NCBI GenBank assembly: GCA_017465505.1
Contig: JAFTWB010000004.1
Span: 20,121-84,120 of the forward strand
Direction of reading: 5' to 3'
Length of the DNA stretch: 64,000 nt
DNA from: Clostridia bacterium
Lineage (GTDB): Bacteria > Bacillota > Clostridia > Oscillospirales > Acutalibacteraceae
This document shows positions 25,388-33,954 of the stretch, piece after piece (the stretch's first letter is position 1; each line of letters begins with the position of its first letter). Position numbers and translations under genes: made by a program. The notes under the pieces were generated by a model, which saw nothing but the letters and a program-made list of their open reading frames with translations, had not been told where the DNA came from and ran no database searches.

Positions 25388-25404
25388 TTCGGAGGTAAGA
25401 TATT

Positions 25405-27228
25405 ATGATTCGTGCACATGTTCTTATTTGTGGCGGTACAGGTTGTACTTCTTCCGGTAGCCTGAAAATCAACGAGCAGTTTACAGCTTCTCTTGAAAAG
25501 TACGGTCTCACTGAAGAAGTAAAGCTCGTACAGACCGGTTGCTTCGGTCTTTGTGCCCTTGGTCCTGTTGTTATCGTTCATCCCGACGGTACATTTTACA
25601 GCAGAGTAACACCCGAAGATGTTGATGAAATCGTTTCTGAACATCTCTTAAAGGGTCGTGTTGTTGAGCGTCTTGTATACAGTGACACAGGCGAAGAGGC
25701 AACTGAGGTTGACGTTGCAAATCTCTCTCTTAACGACACAGCTTTCTATAAAACTCAGAACCGTGTAGTTCTTCGTAACTGCGGTGTTATCGACCCCGAG
25801 GACATCAACGAGTACATTGCTATGGACGGTTATGCTGCTCTTGGTAAGGTTCTTACAGAGATGACTCCTCAGCAGGTTATTGACGTTATCTCCGACTCTG
25901 GCCTCAGAGGCCGTGGCGGCGGCGGCTTCCCCACAGGCAGAAAGTGGGCTCTTACTGCTCCCAACCAGGCTGACCAGAAGTACGTTGTATGTAACGCCGA
26001 CGAAGGTGACCCCGGTGCATTTATGGACCGTTCCATCCTCGAGGGTGACCCCCACGCTCTTATTGAAGCTATGGCTATTGCAGGTTACGCTATCGGTGCT
26101 ACTCAGGGTTACGTTTATGTTCGTGCCGAGTACCCCATCGCAGTTAACCGTTTAAGAATTGCTATCAATCAGGCAAGAGAGATGGGTCTTTTAGGTAAAG
26201 ACATCTTCGGCTCAGGCTTTGACTTTGACCTTGACATCCGTCTTGGTGCAGGTGCTTTCGTATGTGGTGAGGAAACAGCTCTTATGACATCTATCGAAGG
26301 TAACCGTGGTGAGCCTCGTCCTCGTCCTCCTTATCCTGCAGTTAAGGGTCTTTACGGCAAGCCCACAGTTGAAAACAACGTTGAAACATTTGCTAACGTT
26401 CCCCAGATTATCCTCAAGGGCGCTGACTGGTTCAAGTCTATGGGTACAGAGAGATCCAAGGGTACTAAGGTATTCGCATTAGGTGGTAAGATTCACAACA
26501 CAGGTCTTGTTGAAATTCCTATGGGTACAACCCTTCGCGAGATCATCTACGATATCGGTGGCGGTATCCCCAACGGCAAGAAATTCAAGGCTGCACAGTC
26601 CGGCGGTCCTTCCGGCGGTTGTATTCCTGCAAGCCTTATTGATACAGAAGTTGACTACGACAACCTTACAGCTATCGGCTGTATGATGGGCTCCGGCGGT
26701 CTTATCGTTATGGACGAAGACACCTGTATGGTTGATATGGCTAAGTTCTTCCTTGAGTTCACAGTTGACGAGTCCTGCGGTAAGTGCACACCCTGTAGAA
26801 TCGGCACAAAGAGACTTCTTGAAATGCTGGATCAGATTACAAAGGGCAACGGCACACTTGAGCTGGTTGACGAGATGGAGAAGCTCTGCTACTACATCAA
26901 GGAGAACTCTCTCTGCGGTCTTGGCCAGACAGCTCCCAACCCCGTTATCTCCACACTTAAGTTCTTCCGTGAGGAGTACGTTGCTCACTGCGTAGACAAG
27001 AAATGTCCTGCAGGCGTATGTAAGGACCTTCTCTCCTACGTTATCAACAAGGATACTTGTATCGGTTGCGGCAGATGTGCTAAGAACTGTCCTGCTGACG
27101 CAATCACCAAGACTGATTATATTGCTCCCGGTCATAAGCTGGCTTCCTACGAAATCGACACTAACAAGTGCGTTAAGTGCGGTGCTTGTATTGGTTTCTG
27201 TAAGCCCGGCGCTATTTACAAAGACTAA
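25405..27228 (+). CDS. hndC: [FeFe] hydrogenase flavoprotein subunit HndC (NuoF-like)
   Basis: The 607-residue protein has domains in the expected order: a thioredoxin-like [2Fe-2S] part (about 1-110, TGCFGLCALGP), the NADH/FMN domain (RGRGGGGFPTGRKW, EGNRGEPRPRPPYP), an SLBB part, the [4Fe-4S] motif ESCGKCTPCRIG, and a C-terminal 2[4Fe-4S] ferredoxin (CIGCGRCAKNCP, CVKCGACIGFCKP). It exchanges electrons between NAD(P)H, FMN and the Fe-S chain leading to HndD. In related enzymes it is the site of flavin-based bifurcation, but that cannot be proved from sequence. Confidence 0.95.
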   Translation: MIRAHVLICGGTGCTSSGSLKINEQFTASLEKYGLTEEVKLVQTGCFGLCALGPVVIVHPDGTFYSRVTPEDVDEIVSEHLLKGRVVERLVYSDTGEEATEVDVANLSLNDTAFYKTQNRVVLRNCGVIDPEDINEYIAMDGYAALGKVLTEMTPQQVIDVISDSGLRGRGGGGFPTGRKWALTAPNQADQKYVVCNADEGDPGAFMDRSILEGDPHALIEAMAIAGYAIGATQGYVYVRAEYPIAVNRLRIAINQAREMGLLGKDIFGSGFDFDLDIRLGAGAFVCGEETALMTSIEGNRGEPRPRPPYPAVKGLYGKPTVENNVETFANVPQIILKGADWFKSMGTERSKGTKVFALGGKIHNTGLVEIPMGTTLREIIYDIGGGIPNGKKFKAAQSGGPSGGCIPASLIDTEVDYDNLTAIGCMMGSGGLIVMDEDTCMVDMAKFFLEFTVDESCGKCTPCRIGTKRLLEMLDQITKGNGTLELVDEMEKLCYYIKENSLCGLGQTAPNPVISTLKFFREEYVAHCVDKKCPAGVCKDLLSYVINKDTCIGCGRCAKNCPADAITKTDYIAPGHKLASYEIDTNKCVKCGACIGFCKPGAIYKD

Positions 27229-27249
27229 GAGAAAGGAGATAAATTTACA

Positions 27250-28992
27250 ATGGAAATGATTAACATTAAAATTAACGGTATGCCTTTCTCTGTTGAGAAG
27301 AATACAACAATTCTTGATGCATGCCATCAGTTCGGTATTAAAATTCCCACACTCTGCTACCTCCGTGATATGAACGAAATCGGTGCTTGCCGTATGTGCG
27401 TTTGTGAGGTTGTAGGTGCTCGTTCTTTAGTTGCAGCTTGCGTTTATCCTATTGACCGTGAGGGTACTGAGATTATCACAAACTCTCCCAAGGTTATGGA
27501 GGCAAGAAAGACTACGTTAGAGCTTATTCTTTCCAACCACGAGAAGAAGTGCCTCTCCTGCGAGAGAAGCAACAACTGTGAGCTCCAGACAATGTGCAAG
27601 GAGTTCGGCGTTGACTGTGAGGACAGATTTGCAGGCGAAAACCCTGTTCTTCCCATTGACACATCAACAGCTCACTTAGTTCGCAACAACAACAAGTGTA
27701 TCCTTTGCAGACGCTGTATTGCAGCTTGTAAGGAGCAGCACGTTGGCGTTATCGGTGCAAACAACCGTGGTTTTGACACAGTTGTTGGTTGTGCTTTTGA
27801 CCAGGATCTTGCAGATGTAGCTTGCGTATCCTGCGGTCAGTGTACAGCAGTATGTCCCACAGGTGCTCTTATCGTTAAGGACGAAACAGCAAAGGTTTTC
27901 GAGGCTCTTGCAGACCCCGAGAAGATTGTTATCGTTCAGACAGCTCCCGCAGTAAGAGCAGCTCTCGGCGAGGACTTCGGTATGCCTATCGGCACAAACG
28001 TAGAGGGCAAGATGGTTGCTGCTCTCAGACGTCTTGGCTTTGACAAGGTATTTGACACAAACTTCGGTGCAGACCTTACTATTATGGAGGAAGGCACAGA
28101 GTTTATCGACAGAGTTAAGAACGGCGGCGTTCTTCCTATGATTACTTCCTGCTCACCCGGCTGGGTTAAGTTCTGTGAGCACTACTACCCCGACCTTCTC
28201 CCCAACCTCTCTACCTGTAAATCTCCTCAGCAGATGACAGGTGCTATGATCAAGTCCTACTATGCTGAGAAGGAAGGCATTGACCCCAAGAAGATTGTAA
28301 GTGTTTCCGTAATGCCCTGTACTGCTAAGAAGTTCGAGCATAAGCGTGACAACGAGGGTCGTGACGGTATGCAGGATGTTGATATCGTTATTACAACAAG
28401 AGAGCTTGCTGATATGATTAAGAAGGCCGGCTTACAGTTCACAAACCTTCCCGACGAGCAGTACGACCCTGCAATGGGTGACTTCACAGGTGCTGCTGTT
28501 ATCTTCGGTGCAACAGGCGGCGTTATGGAAGCAGCTCTCAGAACAGTTGCTGACGTTCTCACAGGCGAGGACCTTAAGGAAATCGACTACACAGACGTTC
28601 GTGGTACTGAGGGTATCAAGTATGCAGCTTACGAGGTTGCAGGTATGCCCGTTAAGGTTGCTGTTGCAAGTGGTCTTGAGAACGCTTCCAAGATTCTCGA
28701 TGACATCCGTGCAGGCAAGGCTGATTATCAGTTCGTTGAGATTATGTGCTGTCCCGGCGGTTGTGTAAACGGCGGCGGTCAGCCCATCCAGCCTGCTTCT
28801 GTTAGAAACTTCGTTGACATCAAGGCAGAACGTGCAAAGGTTCTTTACAACGAGGACGCAGGCCTTCCCAAGAGAAAGTCTCACGAGTCTCCCCTTATCA
28901 AGAAGGTTTACGAGGAGTACCTCGGCGAGCCCGGCGGCCACAAGGCACACGAGCTCTTACACACAACATACGTTGAGCGTAAAAAGTACTGA
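27250..28992 (+). CDS. hndD: [FeFe] hydrogenase catalytic subunit HndD/HydA
   Basis: The 580-residue protein has an N-terminal [2Fe-2S] domain, a His/Cys [4Fe-4S] motif (HEKKCLSC), two ferredoxin clusters (CILCRRCIAAC, CVSCGQCTAVCP) and the H-cluster core with P1 TSCSPGW, P2 MPCTAKK and P3 CCPGGCVNGGGQ, then a C-terminal small domain. It reduces protons to H2 in the cytosol using electrons from HndC and ferredoxin. P1 has Ser after its Cys where reference monomeric enzymes have a second Cys. No HydE, HydF or HydG maturase is in the window. Confidence 0.95.
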   Translation: MEMINIKINGMPFSVEKNTTILDACHQFGIKIPTLCYLRDMNEIGACRMCVCEVVGARSLVAACVYPIDREGTEIITNSPKVMEARKTTLELILSNHEKKCLSCERSNNCELQTMCKEFGVDCEDRFAGENPVLPIDTSTAHLVRNNNKCILCRRCIAACKEQHVGVIGANNRGFDTVVGCAFDQDLADVACVSCGQCTAVCPTGALIVKDETAKVFEALADPEKIVIVQTAPAVRAALGEDFGMPIGTNVEGKMVAALRRLGFDKVFDTNFGADLTIMEEGTEFIDRVKNGGVLPMITSCSPGWVKFCEHYYPDLLPNLSTCKSPQQMTGAMIKSYYAEKEGIDPKKIVSVSVMPCTAKKFEHKRDNEGRDGMQDVDIVITTRELADMIKKAGLQFTNLPDEQYDPAMGDFTGAAVIFGATGGVMEAALRTVADVLTGEDLKEIDYTDVRGTEGIKYAAYEVAGMPVKVAVASGLENASKILDDIRAGKADYQFVEIMCCPGGCVNGGGQPIQPASVRNFVDIKAERAKVLYNEDAGLPKRKSHESPLIKKVYEEYLGEPGGHKAHELLHTTYVERKKY

Positions 28993-29018
28993 TAATTAAC
29001 TAAGTTTGACGTTGTCAA

Positions 29019-29168
29019 GTGAAGTTGCGAAACCGCAGTGAAGTTACTGCGTAGTGAAGTTGCTTCGCAATTAGTTTTTGGACAAACTTAACTTCACTTT
29101 TGCTTAACGCAAAAACTTCACTGAAATTTATTTCAACTTCACTTCAAACATAAAGTTTGAAACTTCAC
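29019..29168. repeat. Hairpin array A with constant linker AACTTCAC
   Basis: Seven copies of an 8-nt linker are present: three as GTGAAGTT (29019, 29038, 29054) and four inverted as AACTTCAC (29090, 29114, 29135, 29161). Between them are short perfect hairpins with unrelated stems: TGCG/CGCA, TAC/GTA, TTGC/GCAA, AGTTT/AAACT, TTTTGC/GCAAAA, TGAAA/TTTCA and TTCAAAC/GTTTGAA. The orientation flips in the middle, so the whole is a broken palindrome. It lies between hndD and its terminator. No coding function is seen. Confidence 0.8.
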
Positions 29169-29174
29169 AAAATT

Positions 29175-29214
29175 CCACCCGAATGAGTCTTTAAAATCTC
29201 ATTCGGGTGGTTTT
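29175..29214 (+). terminator. Intrinsic terminator of the hydrogenase operon
   Basis: CCACCCGAATGAG and CTCATTCGGGTGG form a 13-bp stem around a 10-nt loop and are followed by TTTT. It lies beyond the hairpin array, so the operon transcript would include the array. Confidence 0.85.
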
Positions 29215-29264
29215 GCTATATTGAAAATAAAATAATTAAGTGATACAATATTATCGGTGATACA

Positions 29265-29705
29265 ATGATCAGAAAAATAAAATCACAGGATAAACCACAA
29301 TACATAAAAATGGCTGAGGATTTTTACGCCTCTCCTGCCGTGCTCTCCCCTGTGCCCAAAAGCCATTTTGAGGCTACATTTGAAGAGCTTATGAAGGGCT
29401 CTGCTTATACCGAGGCTTTTATTTTTGAATGTGAAAATCAAATTGCAGGCTACGGACTTATTGCAAAGACATTTTCTCAGGAAGCAGGCGGCGTTGTTAT
29501 CTGGATTGAGGAAATTTATGTGAAGAGTGAGTTCAGAAACCAAGGCATTGGCTCTGAATTTATTGAATACATCAAAGAAAACATCCCTGCAAAGCGTTAC
29601 AGACTGGAAACCGAGCCTGAAAACATAAAAGCCCAAGAGCTTTACAAACGCCACGGCTTTAAACATCTTGAGTATATAAATTATTCATTGGAGGTAAATT
29701 TATGA
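29265..29705 (+). CDS. GNAT family N-acetyltransferase
   Basis: The 146-residue protein is one GNAT domain. The acetyl-CoA pyrophosphate loop is SEFRNQGIGSEFIEYI (about residues 85-100), preceded by the core strand VVIWIEEIYV, and the C-terminal part ENIKAQELYKRHGF is typical of the fold. It would acetylate an amine, but the substrate is not evident. The stop overlaps the next gene's ATG by 4 nt. A weak promoter may lie in the AT-rich gap after the hydrogenase terminator. Confidence 0.82.
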   Translation: MIRKIKSQDKPQYIKMAEDFYASPAVLSPVPKSHFEATFEELMKGSAYTEAFIFECENQIAGYGLIAKTFSQEAGGVVIWIEEIYVKSEFRNQGIGSEFIEYIKENIPAKRYRLETEPENIKAQELYKRHGFKHLEYINYSLEVNL

Positions 29706-30109
29706 GAAAATACAAATTCACACCCTTTGTAGTAACTTCTATGATAATTATGGGTATATCTCTGTTTCTTCCATTTCTCCCCTGGCTCAGCAATAAAAAC
29801 GGAAGCTATTCCATTATGTTCATAGGCACATATAACCACAAATTTGATATTGGCCTTGGGCTTAGCGTACTTTTTGTATTATTACTCTGGCTTTCGCAGG
29901 CGTCAGGTATCCCTTCTTTAATACTATATTTCATAAGAAAACAATATGCTCCCATTATTCTCCCTTTAATTTCGTCAGCTCTTATGTTGATATCGTCATT
30001 GGGTATAATAGTAACACAAACACCACACATCACCATAATCCCATTTGTTTCGGCTTTACTGGCAATAGCTAACTTGATATTAGCGGTTGCTATTAAAAAG
30101 AAGAGATAA
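29702..30109 (+). CDS. Hypothetical four-segment membrane protein
   Basis: I do not recognise this 135-residue protein. It has four hydrophobic stretches (about residues 10-27, 45-70, 80-100 and 105-130), short charged loops and a KKKR C-terminus, so both ends are probably cytoplasmic. Its ATG overlaps the GNAT gene stop, with GGAGG upstream, which means coupled translation. The GNAT-membrane protein pair may act together, but nothing in sequence shows how. Confidence 0.6.
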   Translation: MRKYKFTPFVVTSMIIMGISLFLPFLPWLSNKNGSYSIMFIGTYNHKFDIGLGLSVLFVLLLWLSQASGIPSLILYFIRKQYAPIILPLISSALMLISSLGIIVTQTPHITIIPFVSALLAIANLILAVAIKKKR

Positions 30110-30113
30110 AATT

Positions 30114-30149
30114 AGGGGCTGTCTCACTAAATTAAGTGAGACAGCCCCT
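30114..30149. terminator. Bidirectional terminator with 15-bp stem
   Basis: AGGGGCTGTCTCACT and AGTGAGACAGCCCCT pair perfectly around a 6-nt loop between two converging small membrane protein genes. Only modest T-rich sequence flanks either side. The stem alone is long enough to also be a repeat-type element. Confidence 0.75.
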
Positions 30150-30156
30150 TCTAAAA

Positions 30157-30480
30157 TTATCTTAGTAATGTATCGGCATAAGAAATAATTAGTAAATTGA
30201 TTCCGAAAACTATAATAGGTATAAACTGCACTATAAAAGCTACTATTCTATGCCTTTTTATTCTGAGCACAACAGACAATGCTATGCTTATTATGCATAA
30301 AAGAGGAATGAAAAAACACACAGTTGAAAAAATATTAACAAGATTTATGTAAAGTTCATTGGTAGCGTCCATTGTACTTTCAGTGGTCATTATCAAAAGA
30401 AAAGAGAAAAAAGAGAATGGAACATATAATAAAGCCATAACTCCATTAAGTATAAAACATACTATATCAGATTTCTTCAT
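30157..30480 (-). CDS. Hypothetical membrane protein
   Basis: The 107-residue protein has three hydrophobic stretches at about residues 7-32, 45-72 and 80-103. It has a short periplasm-side loop (TESTMDATNELY) and a basic loop (RIKRHR) that should face the cytoplasm. I do not recognise the family. It reads towards the converging GNAT operon, with a shared terminator between them. AGGTGATTC precedes the ATG as a ribosome site. Confidence 0.55.
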   Translation of the reverse strand: MKKSDIVCFILNGVMALLYVPFSFFSFLLIMTTESTMDATNELYINLVNIFSTVCFFIPLLCIISIALSVVLRIKRHRIVAFIVQFIPIIVFGINLLIISYADTLLR

Positions 30481-30558
30481 AGAATCACCTCAATAGCATT
30501 ATATTACAATTCAATTTATTTATCAAGCTTTCGGGAGGGGTAAACCCCTCCCATTTGA

Positions 30559-30762
30559 TTAGAAAACATCAAATCTGTTTGCGTTTTTGGCAAGCTTTGC
30601 GTAGGCACTTGTGCTGTTTTGGACCTGTGCAGGACTATCTGCCTTACCGGGACAACACTCGTGCTTTACTACGTTTACTATACTCTGGTCAGCCGGTTTG
30701 TTACGCTTTGTAGCTGATTTCTTTACACTTTTATCAGATAAGTTCTGAGCTTTATTTGCCAT
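30559..30762 (-). CDS. Small basic protein of 67 residues, unknown function
   Basis: The start MANKAQNLSDKSVKKSATKR is preceded by GAGGTGAA at good spacing, and the frame is closed by a stop after RFDVF. The protein is rich in Lys, Asn, Ser and Ala and has one Cys-Cys pair (KHECCPGK, about residue 36). It has no membrane segment or signal peptide. It lies downstream of rplL but beyond a strong terminator, so it needs its own promoter or read-through. I recognise no family. Nucleic-acid binding is only a guess from the charge. Confidence 0.55.
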   Translation of the reverse strand: MANKAQNLSDKSVKKSATKRNKPADQSIVNVVKHECCPGKADSPAQVQNSTSAYAKLAKNANRFDVF

Positions 30763-30822
30763 CTTATTCACCTCAGAAGTAGTTTGCCCCACTACACTCA
30801 AAGTAAACCTGCCAAATATACG

Positions 30823-30852
30823 AAAAAAGGACAATCCTTGCGGATTGTCCTT
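30823..30852 (-). terminator. Intrinsic terminator after rplL
   Basis: On the minus strand AAGGACAATCC and GGATTGTCCTT form an 11-bp stem with a 4-nt loop followed by T6. It ends the rplJ-rplL transcript, which in most bacteria would continue into rpoBC. Confidence 0.85.
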
Positions 30853-30880
30853 AGTTTCATAAGAAGTAATTAAGATTAAA

Positions 30881-31252
30881 TTACTTAATCTCAACCTCAG
30901 CGCCAGCCTCTGTGAGCTTAGCCTTGAGAGCCTCAGCGTCGTCCTTGGAAATAGCCTCTTTGAGAGTCTTGGGAGCGTTGTCAACAACTTCCTTAGCCTC
31001 TTTAAGACCAAGACCTGTTGCCTCACGAACTGCCTTGATAACAGCAATCTTGTTTGCACCAGCAGACTTGAGAACTACGTCGAACTCTGTCTTCTCTTCC
31101 TCAGCTGCAGCAGCAACTGCAGGACCTGCAACTGCAACAGCAGCAGCAGCGGATACGCCGAACTCTTCCTCAACAGCGTGAACGAGCTCAGAAAGCTCGA
31201 GAACTGTGAGGCCCTTAAGTGTTTCAATGATAGAAGTAATCTTCTCTGACAT
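30881..31252 (-). CDS. rplL: Ribosomal protein bL12 (L7/L12)
   Basis: The 123-residue acidic protein has the L7/L12 layout: an N-terminal dimerisation part ([20 protein letters not shown]), an Ala-rich hinge at about residues 35-55 and the conserved C-terminal domain with [20 protein letters not shown] and [15 protein letters not shown]. It forms the ribosomal stalk with L10 and recruits translation GTPases. It is last in the rplJ-rplL unit and is followed by a strong terminator rather than rpoB. Confidence 0.98.
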   Translation of the reverse strand: MSEKITSIIETLKGLTVLELSELVHAVEEEFGVSAAAAVAVAGPAVAAAAEEEKTEFDVVLKSAGANKIAVIKAVREATGLGLKEAKEVVDNAPKTLKEAISKDDAEALKAKLTEAGAEVEIK

Positions 31253-31308
31253 TTTAGTAAACCTCCAATATAAATATAAGTTATTTTTAAAATTTAGTTT
31301 GCTGCAGA

Positions 31309-31875
31309 TTATTCTGCTGCAGCCTCAGTAGCAGCTGCTTCCTCTGCAGGAGCCTCTGCCTCAGCCTTAGCGCAGTTCTCTACGCCGCCTTTGTCAACGA
31401 TAGCCTGAATAGCACGTGCAAAGCTTGCAACGGGTGCCTGGAATGCACCGAGAACGTTTGCCAGAAGGATATCTCTTGAGGGTAACTTTGCGAGAGCGTC
31501 GATTTTATCCATACCGATAACTTCGCCGTCAAGGTAACCGCCCTTAACCTCAAAAGTCTTGCTCTTATCAGCAAAACCGCAAAGAATTCTTGCAGCTGCT
31601 GCGTAATCCTCGTCACTTGTAGCAAGAGCAGTAGTACCTGCTAAGTGAACGTTGAGCTCATTAAGACCTGCATTCTCAAAAGCACGCTCTAAGAGAGTGT
31701 TCTTGATAACAGTGTACTTAACGCCAGCCTCACGAAGATCTTTTCTGAGCTTTGTGTCGTCTGCTACGTTGATACCCTCATAGGAAACGAGAAGACCTGT
31801 AACAGAATTTTTAACTCTTTCAGTAACATCAGCAACGAGCTGCTGCTTCTGTTCTAATACTTTCTGACTTGGCAA
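31309..31875 (-). CDS. rplJ: Ribosomal protein uL10
   Basis: The 188-residue protein has the L10 N-terminal domain ([32 protein letters not shown]) and a C-terminal Ala/Glu-rich tail that binds L7/L12 dimers. The start codon is TTG, set by GGAGGTGA about 6 nt upstream; no in-frame ATG fits. L10 with L12 represses its own operon by binding the L10 leader, which is present just upstream. Confidence 0.97.
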   Translation of the reverse strand: MPSQKVLEQKQQLVADVTERVKNSVTGLLVSYEGINVADDTKLRKDLREAGVKYTVIKNTLLERAFENAGLNELNVHLAGTTALATSDEDYAAAARILCGFADKSKTFEVKGGYLDGEVIGMDKIDALAKLPSRDILLANVLGAFQAPVASFARAIQAIVDKGGVENCAKAEAEAPAEEAAATEAAAE

Positions 31876-31904
31876 CTAATTTCACCTCCGTTAAAATGAT
31901 AACG

Positions 31905-32060
31905 CAGTTCATAAGAGAAAAGCCTCTTTCCTGAGAAAGAGGCTTGAAATTACATTATTCACCCTAAGGTGTGTAATAGCTTCTTCCTCGGCAGGCGGAT
32001 ATTAAATCCATTATATCTTGAAAAGACACCTGCTGTCTTTAGAACAGCGATTTATATTCA
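31905..32060 (-). promoter_or_regulatory. L10 leader RNA with attenuator hairpin
   Basis: Between rplA and rplJ, the minus-strand RNA contains AAAGACAGCAGGTGTC and CCGCCTGCCGAGGAAG, the conserved arms of the L10 leader. These are followed by AAGCCTCTTTC-TCAG-GAAAGAGGCTT with a T-rich tail (hairpin 31920-31945). Binding of L10(L12)4 to the leader is known to repress rplJL in Firmicutes. The ends given are approximate. Confidence 0.8.
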
Positions 32061-32085
32061 GGGCAAAAACCCTAAACAGCTTAAA

Positions 32086-32793
32086 TTATGCCTGTGTACC
32101 GGCTGTGAACTTGTTGGGGTTGAGCTTAACGCTGGGGCCCATTGTAGAAGTTACAACGCAGGACTTGATGTACTGACCCTTTGCAGCAGCAGGCTTAGCC
32201 TTAACGATAGCGTCCATAAGAGTCTCGAGGTTAGTCTGGAGCTTCTCTGCGCCGAAGGAAACCTTGCCGATGGGGCAGTGGATGATGTTTGTTTTGTCAA
32301 GACGGTACTCAATCTTACCGGCCTTAGCTTCTTTGATAGCCTTAGCGATATCAGTTGTAACTGTACCTGCCTTGGGGTTAGGCATAAGACCACGGGGACC
32401 GAGGATTTTACCAAGACGACCAACAAGACCCATGCAGTCGGGAGTTGTGATGAGAACGTCGAAGTCCATCCAGCCCTCGTTCTGAATCTTTGCTGTCATA
32501 TCCTCAGCACCAACAAAGTCAGCGCCTGCTTCCTGAGCAGCCTTCTCGTTGTCGCCCTTGCAGATAGCAAGAACCTTAACGTCTTTACCTGTGCCGTTAG
32601 GAAGAACAATAGCACCTCTAACCTGCTGGTCAGCGTGACGGGAGTCAACACCGAGCTTTACGTGAAGCTCAACTGTCTCGTCAAACTTAGCAGAAGCTGC
32701 CTTTACGCAGAGGTCAAGTGCTTCGTTTGTATCATAAAGTTTTGTTCTGTCGATAAGCTTTGCGCTATCAACATATTTCTTACCGTGTTTCAT
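32086..32793 (-). CDS. rplA: Ribosomal protein uL1
   Basis: The 235-residue protein has the L1 signature motifs [32 protein letters not shown] and [15 protein letters not shown] in the second domain. It binds 23S rRNA to form the L1 stalk and can repress its own operon. It lies directly downstream of rplK in the usual order. GGAGG is well placed before the ATG. The sequence after its stop holds the L10 leader. Confidence 0.98.
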   Translation of the reverse strand: MKHGKKYVDSAKLIDRTKLYDTNEALDLCVKAASAKFDETVELHVKLGVDSRHADQQVRGAIVLPNGTGKDVKVLAICKGDNEKAAQEAGADFVGAEDMTAKIQNEGWMDFDVLITTPDCMGLVGRLGKILGPRGLMPNPKAGTVTTDIAKAIKEAKAGKIEYRLDKTNIIHCPIGKVSFGAEKLQTNLETLMDAIVKAKPAAAKGQYIKSCVVTSTMGPSVKLNPNKFTAGTQA

Positions 32794-32858
32794 AAAGATT
32801 TTTCCTCCATTGTTAGGTGGTTAAGCGGATAATCCTCCCACCCGGATAATACGAGCTA

Positions 32859-33284
32859 TTAGTCCTCAACAGTAACGCCCATACTTCTTGCTGTACCAGC
32901 AATCATACTCATAGCAGCCTCTAAAGAAGCAGCGTTTAAGTCGGGCATTTTTGTTTCAGCGATTTTCTTAATCTGCTCGTTTGAAATCTTTGCAACCTTA
33001 TTCTTGTTGGGAACACCAGAAGCCTTGTCAAGACCGCAAGCCTTCTTGATGAGCACTGCAGCAGGGGGAGTCTTTGTGATAAAGGAGAAAGATCTGTCTG
33101 CATATACAGTGATTACAACAGGAATGAGCATTCCGATGTCGTTCTTTGTGCGCTCGTTAAATTCCTTTGTGAACGCAACAATGTTAACGCCGTGCTGACC
33201 AAGAGCAGGACCAACAGGCGGTGCCGGGGTAGCTTTGCCGGCAGGAATCTGAAGCTTAATAAAGCCTACTACCTTCTGAGCCAT
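32859..33284 (-). CDS. rplK: Ribosomal protein uL11
   Basis: The 141-residue protein has the uL11 pattern: [35 protein letters not shown] and a C-terminal RNA-binding domain with [24 protein letters not shown]. It binds the GTPase-associated centre of 23S rRNA. I chose the ATG at 33284, which follows a GGAGGT ribosome site; upstream in-frame codons are non-conserved. It is followed by rplA in the standard order. Confidence 0.98.
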   Translation of the reverse strand: MAQKVVGFIKLQIPAGKATPAPPVGPALGQHGVNIVAFTKEFNERTKNDIGMLIPVVITVYADRSFSFITKTPPAAVLIKKACGLDKASGVPNKNKVAKISNEQIKKIAETKMPDLNAASLEAAMSMIAGTARSMGVTVED

Positions 33285-33398
33285 TGTGTTTGCACCTCCA
33301 AAATTCGTGGTTAATGGCGGAAACCTTAAAAGATTTTGATTTCCTCCCACAAGGAAGCTCTTGCTTCCTCTTCTGAAAAAAGCTGTTAGCTAAATTCC

Positions 33399-33923
33399 TT
33401 AGTCTAAAATCGGTTCTGCCTGATTCAGCTCAAGCTCAACCGGAGTTTCACGTCCGAACATAGAAACAATAACACGGACGTAGTTTTTGTCGGTATTGAG
33501 TTCTTCTACAGTACCGATAAAGTCCTCCAGAGGACCGTCGATAATGCGGACAGAATCGCCGACTTCGTAAGAAACCTCGACAACTCGGGTTTCAACACCC
33601 ATCCTGTAAACCTCAGCCTCTGTAAGAGGAATGGGCTTTGAGGAGGGACCAACAAAGCCTGTACAGCCACGCACGTTGCGTACAATATACCAGGTTTCGT
33701 CGGTGTAGATCATCTTGACGAAAACATAACCGGGATAAAGCTTACGCTCAACCTCTTTGGTTTTGTCGTCCTTAATCTCGGTAACTGTTTCGGTGGGAAC
33801 CTTGACTTCAAGAATCATATCCTGCATACCGCGGTTCTCAGCAGTTGTCATCAAGTTGGACGCAACTTTGTTTTCGTAACCTGAGTAGGTATGGATAACA
33901 TACCATTTTGCCTCACCGGACAC
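33399..33923 (-). CDS. nusG: Transcription termination/antitermination factor NusG
   Basis: The 174-residue protein has an NGN domain (KWYVIHTYSGYENKVASNL, LYPGYVFVKM, YIVRNVRGCTGFVG) and a C-terminal KOW domain (GDSVRIIDGPLEDFIGTVEEL). It binds RNA polymerase and couples it to Rho or the ribosome. The start is GTG, with AAAGGA upstream. It follows secE by 31 nt in the usual secE-nusG-rplKA order. Confidence 0.98.
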   Translation of the reverse strand: MSGEAKWYVIHTYSGYENKVASNLMTTAENRGMQDMILEVKVPTETVTEIKDDKTKEVERKLYPGYVFVKMIYTDETWYIVRNVRGCTGFVGPSSKPIPLTEAEVYRMGVETRVVEVSYEVGDSVRIIDGPLEDFIGTVEELNTDKNYVRVIVSMFGRETPVELELNQAEPILD

Positions 33924-33954
33924 AGTACACCCGTCCTTTCAAATCTTGCGTGTC

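Noticed and set aside
26479-27327. Long minus-strand open frame opposite hndC
   Set aside because: Antisense shadow caused by the strong codon bias of hndC; no start signal and no recognisable domain.
30157-30480. Small membrane proteins as a toxin-antitoxin pair with the converging GNAT genes
   Set aside because: Converging orientation and no toxin-family features; a GNAT toxin would normally have a DUF1778-type antitoxin next to it.
31969-32832. 287-codon plus-strand frame opposite rplA
   Set aside because: Antisense to a certain ribosomal protein gene and to the L10 leader; Cys/Ser-rich nonsense composition.
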